A DNA stretch of 64,000 nucleotides from Proteus terrae subsp. cibarius (GCF_011045835.1 NZ_CP047349.1:1488001-1552000), one strand, 5' to 3'. Positions 8,704 to 19,724 are shown, counted from the first letter of the stretch. Numbers and translations: made by a program. The notes: generated by a model from the letters alone, not told the origin.

Positions 8704-9966
8704 ATGAATAAAGACTCAAAAAAATACTATGCGATCTTAAGTGCACTGTTATTTTTCTTCTTTTTTACCTGGTCATCATCATTTTCATTAGTTTCTATTT
8801 GGTTAAATCAGTATGTAGGATTAAAAGCGACTGATACTGGATTAATATTTTCTGCAATTTCTCTGATTGCGTTATGTGCTCAACCTTTATATGGCTTTAT
8901 TCAGGATAAATTGGGGTTAAGAAAGAATTTGTTATTAGTAATTGCAGTATTGCTTATTCTTTCTGGGCCTTTTTTTCTAGGTTTCGCATCAATACTACGT
9001 TGGAATATTTTTGTTGGCTCCATTTTAGGGGGCTTATATGTTGGAATGACATTTAATGCGGGTATTGGCGTATTAGAGTCATATACAGAGCGTGTTAGTC
9101 GTATTCGTGGTTTTGAATATGGCAGGGCGAGAATGTGGGGATCGTTAGGTTGGGCATCAGCAACTTTTATTGCCGGGCACAATATAAATATCGATCCTAA
9201 TTACAATTTTGTGATGGCTTCTATTTCTGGCATTGTGTTCTTAATTCTTTTAGCACTATTAAAAACCGATAAATCAGATGCATTTAATCAATTAGAGCAT
9301 GGGAAAACATCAGCGATTACCCTCAAAGATGCTCTGAATTTACTTTCATTACCTCGTTTTTGGGCACTTATATTGTTTGTCATTGGTACTTGTGTTTATG
9401 GGGTTTATGACCAACAATTTCCCGTCTTTTTCTCATCGCAATTTGCGACCTTACAACAGGGGAATGAGATGTACGGATATCTGAATTCATTGCAGGTATT
9501 CTTAGAAGCTGGTGGTATGTTTATCGCACCTTTTCTTGTAAATAGAATTGGTGCTAAAAATGGCTTATTACTAGCAAGTAGTGTTATGGCAGCGCGTATT
9601 ATTGGTTCTGGATTAGTTGAAGGACCTGTCTTGATCTCTTGTATGAAGTTATTACATGCGGTTGAATTACCGATTTTATTAATTTCAATTTTTAAATATA
9701 ACAGCCAACACTTTGATAAGCGTTTATCTTCAACACTCTATTTAGTCGGTTTTCAATGTGTGAGTTCTATTGTAGCGACATTATTATCACCATTAGCGGG
9801 TTATGGTTACGATCATTATGGTTTTGCACCAACTTACATGGTGATGGGATGCATTGTGATAGGAACAACACTTCTCTCAGCTGTGCTTTTACGTTCAGAT
9901 GCGAAAGCACTATTGCCACTTGATGGCTTACAATATGAAGATAAAAATAAAGCACAACCTATTTAA
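8704..9966 (+). CDS. LacY-family oligosaccharide:H+ symporter (MFS)
   Basis: The 420-residue, 12-helix major facilitator belongs to the oligosaccharide:H+ symporter family (LacY, RafB, CscB, MelY). The N-terminus with FFFFFTWSSSFSLVSIWLNQ and the loop QDKLGLRKNLLLV, the family form of the MFS signature after helix 2, support this. So do the acidic-basic pairs in ERVSRIRGFEYGRARMWGSLGWA (helix 4-5 region, corresponding to LacY E126/R144). The sugar cannot be deduced. Unusually, no glycosidase or kinase gene accompanies it, so the imported sugar must be processed by enzymes encoded elsewhere. The upstream region has LacI-type operators and a CRP-like site, and a strong terminator follows. Confidence 0.88.
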   Translation: MNKDSKKYYAILSALLFFFFFTWSSSFSLVSIWLNQYVGLKATDTGLIFSAISLIALCAQPLYGFIQDKLGLRKNLLLVIAVLLILSGPFFLGFASILRWNIFVGSILGGLYVGMTFNAGIGVLESYTERVSRIRGFEYGRARMWGSLGWASATFIAGHNINIDPNYNFVMASISGIVFLILLALLKTDKSDAFNQLEHGKTSAITLKDALNLLSLPRFWALILFVIGTCVYGVYDQQFPVFFSSQFATLQQGNEMYGYLNSLQVFLEAGGMFIAPFLVNRIGAKNGLLLASSVMAARIIGSGLVEGPVLISCMKLLHAVELPILLISIFKYNSQHFDKRLSSTLYLVGFQCVSSIVATLLSPLAGYGYDHYGFAPTYMVMGCIVIGTTLLSAVLLRSDAKALLPLDGLQYEDKNKAQPI

Positions 9967-10001
9967 TCGCTCATAAGTTTATCCTTTGTAGTATCGATTT
10001 G

Positions 10002-10034
10002 GGCTACCTGTAAAAATGTGTAGCCATTTTTTTT
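10002..10034 (+). terminator. Rho-independent terminator of the symporter gene
   Basis: GGCTAC (10002-10007) pairs with GTAGCC (10020-10025) and an eight-T tract follows. Confidence 0.8.
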
Positions 10035-10223
10035 ATCATTAATTAAGTGAACATTTACGGGTTAAAGAATGTTGACTATATTTATTAATGTATATAATCC
10101 TAATTAATTGTTAATTAAGTAAAATCAATTAAATTTGTAAACTTTGCTTGTTTATTGACACGATTAAGCGATAATCTTAAACAGAACTATTTATCTTAAA
10201 TATCAATTGTAAAGGTGTAGGAA

Positions 10224-10562
10224 ATGGATAACGCAAACAAGCCGTCTTTCCAAAACGTACTGGAGTTTGTGCGTATGTATCGTCGTAAGAACAAAATCCG
10301 TCGTGAGATCACTGACAATGAGAAAAAGATCCGTGATAACCAAAAACGTGTTCTTTTATTAGACAACTTAAGTGAATACATTAAGCCAGGTATGTCGATT
10401 GAAGATGTACTGGGGATCATTGCTAATATGCGTAGTGATTATGACGATCGTGTTGATGATTACATTATTAAAAATGCCGATCTGTCTAAAGAGCGCCGTG
10501 AATTGTCTAAACAGTTAAAAGCAATGGGTGAAATTAAAAATATTCCTGATCTAAAAGATTGA
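10224..10562 (+). CDS. tmaR: PTS regulator TmaR (pole-localised, DUF496; formerly YeeX)
   Basis: This small coiled-coil protein (112 residues; E. coli 109) forms polar clusters and, in E. coli, sequesters PTS Enzyme I at the pole to tune sugar uptake. The family core is nearly invariant: [19 protein letters not shown] at the start, [17 protein letters not shown] in the middle, then [18 protein letters not shown]. Two long helices with heptad character are evident. The ATG at 10224 is preceded by AGGTGTAGGAA. It lies between the sugar symporter and the rne terminator, with its own terminator, so it is monocistronic. Confidence 0.95.
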   Translation: MDNANKPSFQNVLEFVRMYRRKNKIRREITDNEKKIRDNQKRVLLLDNLSEYIKPGMSIEDVLGIIANMRSDYDDRVDDYIIKNADLSKERRELSKQLKAMGEIKNIPDLKD

Positions 10563-10590
10563 TTGCTTTACTCAAAATAAGAAATTGAAG

Positions 10591-10625
10591 GCCTCTGAAT
10601 TGAATATTCAGGGGCTTTTTTATTT
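10591..10625 (+). terminator. Rho-independent terminator of tmaR
   Basis: GCCTCTGAAT pairs with ATTCAGGGGC (one G-U pair) across a short loop, followed by a run of T. Confidence 0.88.
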
Positions 10626-10660
10626 TTGGCAACAATAAATAAATTAACTGAATATTTGCC

Positions 10661-10690
10661 AAAAAAAGAACCCACTAAAAAGTGGGTTCT
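10661..10690 (-). terminator. Rho-independent terminator of rne
   Basis: AGAACCCACT and AGTGGGTTCT form a perfect 10-bp stem with a 4-nt loop. The seven A on the left form the U-tract on the minus strand. Confidence 0.85.
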
Positions 10691-10734
10691 CAATTTAGAA
10701 GTATTATCAAGATATTCTTAATAACACTTTATTA

Positions 10735-13700
10735 TCAGTTTTTGCTTTCAGCTTTCGTCATTTCTGAAGAAGCGTGGTTAGTAGAACAATGTCCACCTGC
10801 ACCTGAGCGGCCTTTTTTATCAAAAGCAGGGCGAGCTTCCCATGCTTTGATTTGAATTGCCACAGGCGCTTCATCAGCGGCTGGTGCTTTTGTCATTGGT
10901 GAGCTTGCATGTAATTGGCGTGCAGCTACAACAGGCTCTTGACGAATAACAACTTCAGCTGGTTTGCGCTCTGTTACTGCTTCAACTTCTACAACCGGTG
11001 TTGCACTTTCTACTGGCTGACCTTCAACGACAGTTTCAACGACAGCTTCAACAACAGCTTCAACAACAGGGGTAGCAACACTTTCAACAGCAACTTCTTT
11101 GTGTTGTTCAACAGTTTCTTCAGTGGCTATCACTGTTTCAACAGGTTGAGGTTCAGATATTGATGTTTCATTTTTTACTGGTGCAACCGTATCTTGTGCA
11201 ACTTCTTCCGGCACGATATTTGTTTCGGTTTGTTGTGAAGTTTCATGCATGTAAGCTTCAGTGGTATTCAATACTGCTGAAATATTCTCTTTACGAGTAA
11301 CATGCTCTTCTGTATTCACGTCATTGATTGCATCATTGATCACGTTAGTTTCAACAGGCACAGCTTGTGGTTCTACTGCAACAATTTCAGCGACAGCATC
11401 AGCGGTTGATTCTGTGCTAACTGTAACAGAGTAAGTTGACTCCGTGGTTTCTGTCTGTGCGATATCAGCAACAATGGCTTCTGAAGCCGCTGGTGCGATA
11501 GCTACCATTTGTGGATCTTTATGAGTAATAATGTGGTTTCCAACAGAAACGTCATTGTTGTTTTCAACATTATTCTCAATAAATGGTGCATCACTAACAG
11601 GAGTGACGGGGTAGCGAATGAAGACTTTACCTGAAGCCAGCTCAGGAGAAGCAACTGCCATTGCCAGAGGCATTGGTGATACTGTTAAGGTGCGCTCATC
11701 ACGATAGCGACGACGACGTTGACCACTTACACGTAGATGACGAGGTGAACGGCGAGAACGACGTGGCATAACATTATCTTGCCCGTTATTATCTTCGTTT
11801 TTATTGTCATCTTGTGATTTAGTTGCGTCAGGTAGTGCTTTTACAACTTGTGCTTCATTTGCTTCAACTTTCACAACAGCAACTGCTTTAGGTGCTGGTT
11901 TTTCAGTTGGGGCAACTTTAGTTTGTGTAGTTGCAACTGGTGGTTCAGAAACCGCTTTTTCGGTCGCAACAGGTACAACGGCTAATGTATTATCATTGTC
12001 AGTCACACGTACAGATTGTGTTAATTGACGACGATTACGGCGTTGCATAGCAGGGCGACGAGGTTCTTCTTTCTTCTCATCAGCACTATTTTTTGCAACC
12101 GTATCATTTTCAGAAAGAGCTGCCTGAGCTTTAGCTGCTTCTTGTTGCTGTTGACGTTTCTCTTCTTGACGACGACGCTGTTCAGCACGTTGTTCACGAC
12201 GCTGCTGGCGACGAGCTTCGCGTTCTGCAATCTCTTGTTCACTACTAACTTCAGTTGTTGGAGTTGTTTGTGGTTTCTGATTGCGATTCTTGCGATTGTC
12301 CTCGTTATTCGCGTTATCACGATTACGATCGTTATCACGGTCACGGCGATTATTATTGTTACGTCGATTATTGTTATTACGACGATCACGACGGTTGTCG
12401 TTATTCTCTTTCTTGTTTTCCTGTGGTTTTTCTTGTGTTACCGCAGGCTCTGGTTCGCTACCAAATAAGTTTGAGAAGAATTTTGCAATAGAAGCAAAGA
12501 AACCAGTACTTTGAGCTTCTTCTGTTTTAGCAGGTTTAGCTTGCGGTTGAGGCGCCTTTTTATTTTTTGCTGTTTCAGCAACAGGTTCTTCTTGTAATCC
12601 AAAGGCTGAAATAGCAGGTTGTTCAGGTGCTTTACGCTCTGTAACAACATCGTCTTCAGCTTCATTTAACTGACTTTCATGGAATTGCGCTAAGTTGTAG
12701 CTAAGGGAAGTAATTTCTTCGCCTTTACGTACACGAATAACAGAGAAATGAGGGGTTTGCATTTGGTCATTAGGAACAATAACCACTTTGACATTAGATT
12801 GACGTAACTCGATGTCGGTAACAGCTTTACGTTTTTCGTTCAGTAAATAAGAGGCGATTTGAACAGGTACAATTGCATGCACTTCATGGGTATTTTCTTT
12901 AAGTGCTTCTTCTTCAATAAGACGTAACACAGAAAGTGACAGTGATTCATTATCACGAATAGTACCAGTACCTAAGCAACGTGGGCAAACGTGATGGCTA
13001 GATTCACCTAATGAAGGGCTTAAACGTTGGCGAGACATCTCTAATAAACCAAAGCGAGAGATGCGTCCAATTTGAATGCGAGCACGATCTTGACGAACAG
13101 CTTCACGCATTCTGTTTTCAACTTCACGCTGATGGCGCACTGGCGTCATATCAATAAAGTCGATAACAATTAAACCACCCAAGTCGCGTAAACGTAATTG
13201 ACGTGCAATTTCGTCAGCTGCTTCTAAGTTAGTATTAAATGCAGTTTCTTCGATATCACCACCACGGGTTGAGCGTGAGGAGTTGATATCAATCGCTGTT
13301 AATGCTTCAGTTGTATCAATAACTAAAGCGCCACCAGAAGGAAGGCGAACTTCACGCTGAAACGCAGATTCAATCTGTGATTCAATTTGGTAATGACTAA
13401 ATAGAGGAACGGCGCCAGTGTAATGGCGAATTTTGCTAGCAAAATCACCACGGCCAATCGCTTCAATATGACTACGCGCCATTTCAACGACTTTTGCGTT
13501 ATCAATTAAGATTTCACCAATATCAGGACGTAAGTAGTCGCGGAATGCGCGAACAATTACATTACTTTCCTGGTGGATTAAAAATGGTGCAGGGCGATTC
13601 TCAGCCGCTTTCTTAATAGCATCCCAGTGTCTTAGACGATAGCTTAAGTCTTGTTGTAGTGCTTCAGCTGATTTACCAACACCAGCTGTACGTACAATCA

Positions 13701-14196
13701 GACCCATGCCATCTGGGATTTCAAGGCTAGATAAAGCTTCTTTAAGTTCAGTACGATCTTCACCTTCAATACGGCGAGAAATACCACCTGCACGAGGATT
13801 ATTTGGCATTAATACCAAATAACTTCCTGCAAGGCTGATAAAAGTGGTTAACGCTGCACCTTTATTACCACGCTCTTCTTTATCAACTTGAACGATAACT
13901 TCCTGGCCTTCTTTTAAGACATCTTTGATGTTAGGACGACCATGGGAGTGATAATTACTAGGAAAGTATTCGCGGGCTATTTCTTTGATAGGAAGGAAAC
14001 CGTGGCGTTCCGCACCATAATCAACAAAAGCGGCTTCTAAGCTGGGTTCAATTCGAGTGATTTTACCTTTATAGATATTCGCTTTTTTCTGTTCATGACC
14101 GGGGCTTTCGATATCCAGATCGTACAAACGTTGCCCATCGACAAGGGCAACACGCAACTCTTCCTGCTGAGTCGCGTTAATTAACATTCTTTTCAT
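10735..14196 (-). CDS. rne: Ribonuclease E
   Basis: This essential endoribonuclease is the scaffold of the RNA degradosome and is tethered to the inner membrane. It has 1153 residues against 1061 in E. coli. The N-terminal catalytic half holds the S1 domain (~35-120), 5'-sensor/RNase H-like parts, the Mg2+-binding aspartates in TAIDINSS (~303) and [11 protein letters not shown] (~346), and the Zn-link CPRCLGTG (~404-411). The C-terminal half is disordered: Arg/Asn-rich and Arg/Gln-rich RNA-binding stretches, an ARRRR-like basic block, then a long acidic Val/Glu/Thr-rich linker. That linker contains imperfect repeats such as [16 protein letters not shown], the main reason for the extra length. 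The C-terminus ([18 protein letters not shown]) is the conserved PNPase-binding tail. The long leader is probably autoregulatory. Confidence 0.97.
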   Translation of the reverse strand: MKRMLINATQQEELRVALVDGQRLYDLDIESPGHEQKKANIYKGKITRIEPSLEAAFVDYGAERHGFLPIKEIAREYFPSNYHSHGRPNIKDVLKEGQEVIVQVDKEERGNKGAALTTFISLAGSYLVLMPNNPRAGGISRRIEGEDRTELKEALSSLEIPDGMGLIVRTAGVGKSAEALQQDLSYRLRHWDAIKKAAENRPAPFLIHQESNVIVRAFRDYLRPDIGEILIDNAKVVEMARSHIEAIGRGDFASKIRHYTGAVPLFSHYQIESQIESAFQREVRLPSGGALVIDTTEALTAIDINSSRSTRGGDIEETAFNTNLEAADEIARQLRLRDLGGLIVIDFIDMTPVRHQREVENRMREAVRQDRARIQIGRISRFGLLEMSRQRLSPSLGESSHHVCPRCLGTGTIRDNESLSLSVLRLIEEEALKENTHEVHAIVPVQIASYLLNEKRKAVTDIELRQSNVKVVIVPNDQMQTPHFSVIRVRKGEEITSLSYNLAQFHESQLNEAEDDVVTERKAPEQPAISAFGLQEEPVAETAKNKKAPQPQAKPAKTEEAQSTGFFASIAKFFSNLFGSEPEPAVTQEKPQENKKENNDNRRDRRNNNNRRNNNNRRDRDNDRNRDNANNEDNRKNRNQKPQTTPTTEVSSEQEIAEREARRQQRREQRAEQRRRQEEKRQQQQEAAKAQAALSENDTVAKNSADEKKEEPRRPAMQRRNRRQLTQSVRVTDNDNTLAVVPVATEKAVSEPPVATTQTKVAPTEKPAPKAVAVVKVEANEAQVVKALPDATKSQDDNKNEDNNGQDNVMPRRSRRSPRHLRVSGQRRRRYRDERTLTVSPMPLAMAVASPELASGKVFIRYPVTPVSDAPFIENNVENNNDVSVGNHIITHKDPQMVAIAPAASEAIVADIAQTETTESTYSVTVSTESTADAVAEIVAVEPQAVPVETNVINDAINDVNTEEHVTRKENISAVLNTTEAYMHETSQQTETNIVPEEVAQDTVAPVKNETSISEPQPVETVIATEETVEQHKEVAVESVATPVVEAVVEAVVETVVEGQPVESATPVVEVEAVTERKPAEVVIRQEPVVAARQLHASSPMTKAPAADEAPVAIQIKAWEARPAFDKKGRSGAGGHCSTNHASSEMTKAESKN

Positions 14197-14727
14197 ATTG
14201 TGACTTACTCGTTATTTTCACGTTTTATAATGTGCCACTAACATACGTAATTACACTATTGATAACCGATGACCTCGTGTCTTTTACAAATGCGTCAACC
14301 TCACGGTTGTCGATTGTATAGAGGTGCAATATGTCGGTGAGTCTGATTTTTAGTTCAAAAATTCAGCACTCTTTAATTGAACACAATGTTTCAACTCAAT
14401 AAGCGATGTATTTATGGCATACTAAATTGTTTGATTTTCGACTATGTCTTACGCCATTGCTGCATTTTGAAAATCAAACAAACAAAATTTTCATAAATAT
14501 ACCTGATAAACATAATCAGGAGAGTCTGCATTATTCCATTGGTGTTAGGGTTATAGCAAGATGACTTTTCTGCTTTGGTGACTTTTTCTGTATAAATATG
14601 AGAGATTAGCTAATGTTTCGTCTTTTTCCCATTATTCAGGTTAAAATAGACGACAGAATTGATGTTATTTTGTGCACCATAAAGTTGTTTGTAATTTTTA
14701 TTTTAAGAGAGCCAAAGAATCGCCACT
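14197..14727. other. Divergent rne/rluC intergenic region with probable rne leader
   Basis: 530 bp without an ORF between divergent rne and rluC. E. coli rne has a long 5' UTR through which RNase E represses its own synthesis. A short hairpin (GACAACC-GTGA-GGTTGAC on the minus strand, 14294-14311, one mismatch) is a candidate leader element. I could not identify the promoters with confidence. Confidence 0.45.
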
Positions 14728-15681
14728 ATGAAATCATTTAATCAAGTTCAGTTCGTCACCATTGATGGCGATGAAGCAGGCCAGCGTATCGATAATTTTT
14801 TACTGGCACGCTTGAAAGGTGTACCAAAAAGTATGATTTACCGAATTATCCGAAAAGGAGAAGTTCGAGTTAACAAAGGGCGAATTAAACCTGAATACAA
14901 AATTAATGCAGGCGACAGCATTCGTATTCCTCCTGTACGGGTATCAGAAAAAGAAGAGATCGCTGTATCACCAAAACTTGATAAAGTTTCGGCATTGGCA
15001 GATTGTATTTTATATGAAGATGACCACTTAATGCTCATCAATAAACCCTCAGGAACCGCAGTGCATGGAGGAAGTGGGTTAAGTTTTGGTGTGATTGAAG
15101 GCCTACGCGCATTACGTCCAGAAGCCCGTTTTTTAGAGCTTGTTCATCGTCTTGATAGAGATACATCGGGTGTTTTATTAATTGCAAAGAAACGTTCAGC
15201 GTTGCGTGCATTGCATGAGCAATTACGTTTAAAACAGATGCAAAAAGATTATTTAGCCTTAGTTCGTGGGCAGTGGCAATCTCATACTAAAGTTGTTCAA
15301 GCACCGTTATTGAAAAATATTCTTCAAAGTGGTGAACGAGTGGTTAAAGTGAGTAATGAAGGAAAACCTTCAGAGACTCGTTTTAAGGTTGAAGAGCGTT
15401 TTGAATTTGCCACACTGGTGAAAGCCAGCCCTGTGACCGGAAGAACGCACCAAATTCGTGTGCATACATTACATGCAGGTCATCCTATCGCATTTGATGA
15501 TCGCTATGGTGATCGTGATTTTGATTCACAATTGGTAGGAACAAAGCTTAAGCGCTTATTCTTACATGCAAGTTCTTTGACATTTACTCATCCTTCAACG
15601 GGTGAACAAATACGAATTGAAGCGCCAATGGATAATCAGTTACGCCATTGTTTACAAGTATTACGTAGTCAAAAATCTTAA
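14728..15681 (+). CDS. rluC: 23S rRNA pseudouridine(955/2504/2580) synthase
   Basis: RluC isomerises three uridines in the peptidyl-transferase region of 23S rRNA. The 317 residues (E. coli 319) begin with an S4 RNA-binding domain (AGQRIDNFLLARLKGVPKSM, ~18-70). The RluA-family catalytic domain follows, with the active-site Asp in HRLDRDTSGVLLIAKKR (~142-158) and the conserved GRTHQIRVH (~236-244). Divergent from rne as in E. coli. A perfect palindromic terminator follows, shared with the convergent lipoprotein gene. Confidence 0.96.
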   Translation: MKSFNQVQFVTIDGDEAGQRIDNFLLARLKGVPKSMIYRIIRKGEVRVNKGRIKPEYKINAGDSIRIPPVRVSEKEEIAVSPKLDKVSALADCILYEDDHLMLINKPSGTAVHGGSGLSFGVIEGLRALRPEARFLELVHRLDRDTSGVLLIAKKRSALRALHEQLRLKQMQKDYLALVRGQWQSHTKVVQAPLLKNILQSGERVVKVSNEGKPSETRFKVEERFEFATLVKASPVTGRTHQIRVHTLHAGHPIAFDDRYGDRDFDSQLVGTKLKRLFLHASSLTFTHPSTGEQIRIEAPMDNQLRHCLQVLRSQKS

Positions 15682-15720
15682 GCCTGAAATATTTTGTTTC
15701 AGCAGAAAATCCGAATACCC

Positions 15721-15754
15721 AATACGCCCAGTTAACTGGGCGTATTGTTTTTCT
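15721..15754. terminator. Bidirectional terminator after rluC
   Basis: A 26-bp perfect palindrome (AATACGCCCA / TGGGCGTATT around GTTAAC) followed by a T-rich tract. It ends rluC and, from the other side, probably the lipoprotein gene. Confidence 0.88.
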
Positions 15755-15786
15755 TAATTCACTAAGAAAGTGAATAAAAAATAGGA

Positions 15787-16188
15787 CTAACCTTCGACTT
15801 TTGTCATGCATTGCTCAACAATTTTATCAATATCCCACTCTTTAGGCAGTGATTTTGAGCCATTTTTGCGCATTTCCATATCTACTCGGATAAATTCTGT
15901 TATTCCGTAATTTTTAATAATATTGTCATAAGTGCATTCACACACTTCGGCAATTTGAGGAATTAGTGCATCATCAGTAATACCCGAACCTAATATGCAA
16001 CTACTGACAAAGTTCTTTTTAAATAAGGATGTGTTGTCCTCTTTTTTGTCTGAAATCACGCTGTCTTGGATAGTATTTTCGGTGGTAGTTGCTTTCGTTG
16101 TTGAAATTTCAGTATCTTTTTCATCAGAACAACCCACTAATGCTGTTGCCATCACTAAAGCTGTTAAGACTGATGCTAATTTATTCAT
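15787..16188 (-). CDS. Putative lipoprotein of unknown function
   Basis: A 133-residue protein with a clear type II signal: MNKLASVLTALVMATALVGC, lipobox LVGC, Cys20 as the lipidated residue, then SDEKD. The Asp at +3 and not at +2 suggests the outer membrane. A Thr/Ser-rich linker (25-50) precedes a small domain with three further cysteines (C65, and C91/C93 in EVCECTYDN), plus a cysteine near the C-terminus (EQCMTKVEG), compatible with two disulfides. I do not recognise the family. It sits between rluC and yceF, a position without such a gene in E. coli K-12. Confidence 0.75.
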   Translation of the reverse strand: MNKLASVLTALVMATALVGCSDEKDTEISTTKATTTENTIQDSVISDKKEDNTSLFKKNFVSSCILGSGITDDALIPQIAEVCECTYDNIIKNYGITEFIRVDMEMRKNGSKSLPKEWDIDKIVEQCMTKVEG

Positions 16189-16234
16189 AATACGCTTTAT
16201 CGCTACATAAGATTAAAAAATAAGATGATCAGAT

Positions 16235-16834
16235 TTATTTTTGGTCATCAGAGAAAAATAATGGGTTTATTCTTTGCGAGAGTAACATTTTATTCAATCG
16301 GATAAGTGGTAAACCAATTAAAGAATTTGGATCATCGCCAACAAGTTTATCAAATAGAGTAATGCCTAACCCTTCAGATTTAAAACTTCCTGCACAATTG
16401 AAAGGCATTTCTTTATTTAAATAACTGATAATTTCTTCATCAGTTAAATGACGAAAGTAAACTTGAAATAATTCACAATGCGTTTGATGTTCTAAAGTTA
16501 GGCTATTATATACAGTTAATCCGGTGTAAAACGAAACACATTGCCCTGAAGCTTGTTTTAATTGTGCAAAGGCATTATCAAAATTATGGGGTTTCCCCGT
16601 GATCTTTTTATTCAGCACACAAACTTGATCAGAACCAATTATAAGGTGATGTGGAAATTTTGCTTGTAAAGCGCTGGCTTTTTCATAGGATAAGCGGCTG
16701 ACAAGATCTTGAGCACACTCTGTGGGTTTCGGGGTTTCGTCAATCTCTGGAGATGCCTGTATAAAGGGCATTCCAAGCTTTTTCAGCAACTGAGCTCGAA
16801 AGGGTGAAGTAGATGCAAGAACGAGTGGCAACAT
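16235..16834 (-). CDS. yceF: Maf-like nucleoside triphosphate pyrophosphatase (m7GTP house-cleaning)
   Basis: A 199-residue Maf/HAM1-superfamily protein. YceF hydrolyses 7-methyl-GTP to the monophosphate, clearing modified nucleotides. The Maf signature ASTSPFRAQLLKKLG (7-21), the Asp-Glu pair in SPEIDETP (~29-36) and the catalytic segment IIGSDQVCVL (~65-74) are all present, followed by YTGLTVYN and the C-terminal GDDPNSLIGLPLIRL loop. It is divergent from yceD across ~140 bp, as in E. coli, where that spacer encodes a small RNA; I cannot confirm one here. Confidence 0.95.
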   Translation of the reverse strand: MLPLVLASTSPFRAQLLKKLGMPFIQASPEIDETPKPTECAQDLVSRLSYEKASALQAKFPHHLIIGSDQVCVLNKKITGKPHNFDNAFAQLKQASGQCVSFYTGLTVYNSLTLEHQTHCELFQVYFRHLTDEEIISYLNKEMPFNCAGSFKSEGLGITLFDKLVGDDPNSLIGLPLIRLNKMLLSQRINPLFFSDDQK

Positions 16835-16975
16835 ATTTTTTTTAAAATCCGTAGCAAAATGATGCCTGACATTCTAAACTATGCGCCGCTGATAAAGCGA
16901 ATTTTGGTGGAAAGGTGTAGATAACCCGCCTTTTTCTTTGACTATATTCCATTACAAAGATAATATGCGCGCCTT

Positions 16976-17509
16976 ATGCAAAAGGTAAAATTACCCCTGA
17001 CCATTGATGCGCTGCGAGCAGCTCAAAAGAATTTAGACTATGACGGTCATTATTCTCCAGAGCAAGTAAGCCGCTTAGCTGAATCGGTGGTCAGTGTGGA
17101 CAGTAATATTGATGTGGCTTTATCATTTGATATTGACCATCAACGTCTTGCCGTGATTAAAGGACATTCCGATGTGGATGTGACTTTAGAATGTCAGCGT
17201 TGTGGTGGCCATTTTCCGTATCATGTTCACGCAACATATTGTTTTAGCCCTGTTGTCAGTGATGAACGGGCCGAGGCATTACCGGAAGAATATGAATCAG
17301 TCGATGTAAACGAATTTGGTGAAATAGATTTGCTGGCGATGATTGAAGATGAAATAATCCTCAACTTGCCAGTAGTTCCGGTACATGATTTTGAACACTG
17401 TGAAGTGTCCGACGCGGATATGGTGTTTGGTGAACTCCCTGAAGAATTATCAGAGAAACCAAATCCATTTGCCGTATTAGCCAGTTTAAAGAAAAGTACT
17501 AAGGAGTAA
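16976..17509 (+). CDS. yceD: 23S rRNA accumulation protein YceD (DUF177)
   Basis: A 177-residue DUF177 protein required in E. coli and plants for normal 23S rRNA accumulation; its molecular role is unresolved. The paired cysteines in [10 protein letters not shown] (~70-79) are the family motif. The C-terminus ([23 protein letters not shown]) is the conserved tail. It is the first gene of the yceD-rpmF-plsX-fab cluster, only 5 bp before rpmF, an ancient linkage tying ribosome assembly to lipid synthesis. Confidence 0.95.
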   Translation: MQKVKLPLTIDALRAAQKNLDYDGHYSPEQVSRLAESVVSVDSNIDVALSFDIDHQRLAVIKGHSDVDVTLECQRCGGHFPYHVHATYCFSPVVSDERAEALPEEYESVDVNEFGEIDLLAMIEDEIILNLPVVPVHDFEHCEVSDADMVFGELPEELSEKPNPFAVLASLKKSTKE

Positions 17510-17514
17510 GGTCA

Positions 17515-17685
17515 ATGGCCGTACAACAAAACAAACCAACTCGTTCTAAACGTGGTATGCGTCGCTCTCATGACGCGCTGACAGTAACTCAGGTTTCTGT
17601 TGACAAAACTTCTGGTGAAACTCACCTGCGTCACCATGTAACTGCTGACGGTTACTACCGTGGCCGCAAGGTTATCAACAAGTAA
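17515..17685 (+). CDS. rpmF: 50S ribosomal protein L32
   Basis: A 56-residue protein starting [20 protein letters not shown], the universal L32 N-terminus, and ending [11 protein letters not shown]. It is the zinc-free C-minus form: the CxxC pairs of zinc-binding L32 are absent, as in other enterobacteria. The start has AAGGAG 10 nt upstream, overlapping the end of yceD (TAAGG). It binds 23S rRNA in the large subunit. Confidence 0.98.
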   Translation: MAVQQNKPTRSKRGMRRSHDALTVTQVSVDKTSGETHLRHHVTADGYYRGRKVINK

Positions 17686-17709
17686 TTAGCTTTATAGCTC
17701 GTTGATACC

Positions 17710-18747
17710 TTGACAAATCTAACCATAGCGTTAGATGCGATGGGCGGGGACTTCGGTCCTCGCATCACAGTGCCTGCTTGTTTGCGGGCGCTGGCATCTA
17801 ATCCTCATTTAAAAATATTGCTGGTAGGTCAACCAGACTCTATCTCCCCTCTGCTTGCAAATCAAAATGCTGAGCTAATCTCCCGTTTACAAGTTATACC
17901 CGCAGAACATGTTGTCGCCAATGATGCTAAACCTTCACAGGCTATTAGAGCAAGTAAAGGCACATCAATGCGAGTGGCACTTGATCTCGTGAAAACAGGG
18001 GAAGCACAGGCTTGTGTAAGTGCAGGTAATACTGGCGTATTGATGGGATTAGCAAAACTTCGACTTAATGCTATTGATGGAATTGATCGTCCTGCACTGG
18101 TTTCGGTATTACCTAACCAGAAAAAAGGTAAGACAGTTGTTCTGGATTTAGGCGCTAACGTTAATTGTGATAGCAAAATGCTGGTACAGTTTGCGGTAAT
18201 GGGCGCAGTTATGGCCGAAGAGATAGCAGAGATTGATTCACCGAAAGTGGCGCTTTTAAATATTGGTGAAGAAGAGAGTAAAGGATTAGATAATATCCGC
18301 GAAGCTGCTACGGTATTAAAATCGACACCGAATATCAATTATATTGGTTATGTTGAAGGTAATGAATTACTGACAGGCAAAACTGATGTTTTGGTGTGTG
18401 ACGGCTTCGCAGGTAATGTCTCCCTTAAAACGATGGAAGGAGTTATCAGAGTTTTCCTTTCATTGATTAAATCTTCTACTACCGAAAATAAAAAAACGTC
18501 GTGGTGGATGAAAATATTGAAGAAATGGTTACAAAAGCGACTAATTAAGCGTTTTGGACATATGAACCCCGACCAGTATAACGGTGCTTCTCTGTTAGGA
18601 TTACGCGGTATCGTCATTAAAAGCCATGGTGGCGCAAATGAAAGCGCGTTTACAGCAGCAATAGAACAGGCTGTTCATGCCGTTGAGCGAAAAATTCCAG
18701 AGCGAATTGCTTCACGGCTGACAACAGTATTACCCAAGAGCGATTGA
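17710..18747 (+). CDS. plsX: Phosphate acyltransferase PlsX
   Basis: PlsX converts acyl-ACP to acyl-phosphate, feeding phospholipid synthesis through PlsY. The 345 residues carry the family landmarks: [14 protein letters not shown] at the start, [16 protein letters not shown] (~78-93), [14 protein letters not shown] (~102-115) and the end [16 protein letters not shown]. The start codon is a rare TTG at 17710, the position that aligns with E. coli, which also uses TTG. No better ATG lies near the conserved N-terminus. The gene is 4 bp from fabH. Confidence 0.96.
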   Translation: MTNLTIALDAMGGDFGPRITVPACLRALASNPHLKILLVGQPDSISPLLANQNAELISRLQVIPAEHVVANDAKPSQAIRASKGTSMRVALDLVKTGEAQACVSAGNTGVLMGLAKLRLNAIDGIDRPALVSVLPNQKKGKTVVLDLGANVNCDSKMLVQFAVMGAVMAEEIAEIDSPKVALLNIGEEESKGLDNIREAATVLKSTPNINYIGYVEGNELLTGKTDVLVCDGFAGNVSLKTMEGVIRVFLSLIKSSTTENKKTSWWMKILKKWLQKRLIKRFGHMNPDQYNGASLLGLRGIVIKSHGGANESAFTAAIEQAVHAVERKIPERIASRLTTVLPKSD

Positions 18748-18751
18748 TAGA

Positions 18752-19705
18752 ATGTATACAAAAATCTTAGGTACTGGTAGTTACTTGCCTGTACAAGTGC
18801 GAACTAATGCCGATTTAGAAAAAATGGTTGAAACATCTGACGAGTGGATTGTTACCAGAACGGGTATTCATGAACGTCGAATTGCAGCAGAAGAAGAAAC
18901 GGTTGCTGTAATGGGGGCGGGTGCTGGCGAAAAAGCATTAGAGATGTCAGGTATTGATAAGCAAGACATTGGATTGATTATTGTTGCAACTACATCGGGC
19001 TCACACGCATTTCCAAGCGCGGCTTGCCAAATTCAAAATGCATTAGGGATTAATGACTGTATTGCTTTTGATGTTGCGGCTGCATGTTCAGGTTTTGTTT
19101 ATGCATTAAGTATTGCGGATCAATTTATTAAAGCAGGCTCTGTTAAAAAAGCATTGGTTATCGGTGCTGACAGATTATCTCACGCTTTAGATCCAGAAGA
19201 TCGTGGCACGATTATCCTATTTGGTGATGCAGCCGGTGCTGTGGTTGTTGGGGCATCAGAAGAAGAAGGCATTATCTCTACCCATTTACATTCTGATGGA
19301 CGTTTTGGTGAACTATTAGCATTACCTTATCAGAGTAGAGAAAGTGACGATTTACCTGCTTACGTTACTATGGCAGGAAACGAAGTATTTAAAGTCGCAG
19401 TTCGTGAACTTGCCCACATTGTGGATGAGACACTTGAAGCTAACAAAATTGATAAATCTGAACTGGACTGGCTTGTGCCTCATCAGGCAAATTTAAGAAT
19501 TATTTCAGCGACAGCGAAAAAGCTGGATATGACAATGGATAAAGTAGTGGTGACATTAGATCGCCATGGCAATACGTCAGCAGCATCAGTCCCAACAGCA
19601 TTAGATGAAGCTGTAAGAGATAATCGCATTCAACGTGGTCAGTTAATTTTACTGGAAGCATTTGGTGGCGGTTTTACTTGGGGTTCTGCACTTATCCGTT
19701 TTTAA
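18752..19705 (+). CDS. fabH: 3-oxoacyl-ACP synthase III (FabH)
   Basis: FabH condenses acetyl-CoA with malonyl-ACP to start fatty acid synthesis. The 317 residues match E. coli exactly in length. The catalytic triad is visible: Cys in [11 protein letters not shown] (~112), His in [10 protein letters not shown] (~244) and Asn in [11 protein letters not shown] (~274). It lies in the plsX-fabH-fabD-fabG operon, 19 bp before fabD. Confidence 0.98.
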   Translation: MYTKILGTGSYLPVQVRTNADLEKMVETSDEWIVTRTGIHERRIAAEEETVAVMGAGAGEKALEMSGIDKQDIGLIIVATTSGSHAFPSAACQIQNALGINDCIAFDVAAACSGFVYALSIADQFIKAGSVKKALVIGADRLSHALDPEDRGTIILFGDAAGAVVVGASEEEGIISTHLHSDGRFGELLALPYQSRESDDLPAYVTMAGNEVFKVAVRELAHIVDETLEANKIDKSELDWLVPHQANLRIISATAKKLDMTMDKVVVTLDRHGNTSAASVPTALDEAVRDNRIQRGQLILLEAFGGGFTWGSALIRF

Positions 19706-19724
19706 TATTATCAGGAAAATAAAC

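Noticed and set aside
12025-12468. Long plus-strand open frame opposite rne
   Set aside because: It mirrors the Arg/Asn-rich low-complexity region of RNase E and encodes an implausible Thr/Ile/Val-rich product; no ribosome-binding site.
16835-16975. Small RNA between yceF and yceD, as in E. coli (sraB)
   Set aside because: Position is equivalent, but I see no conserved sequence or terminator to support it.
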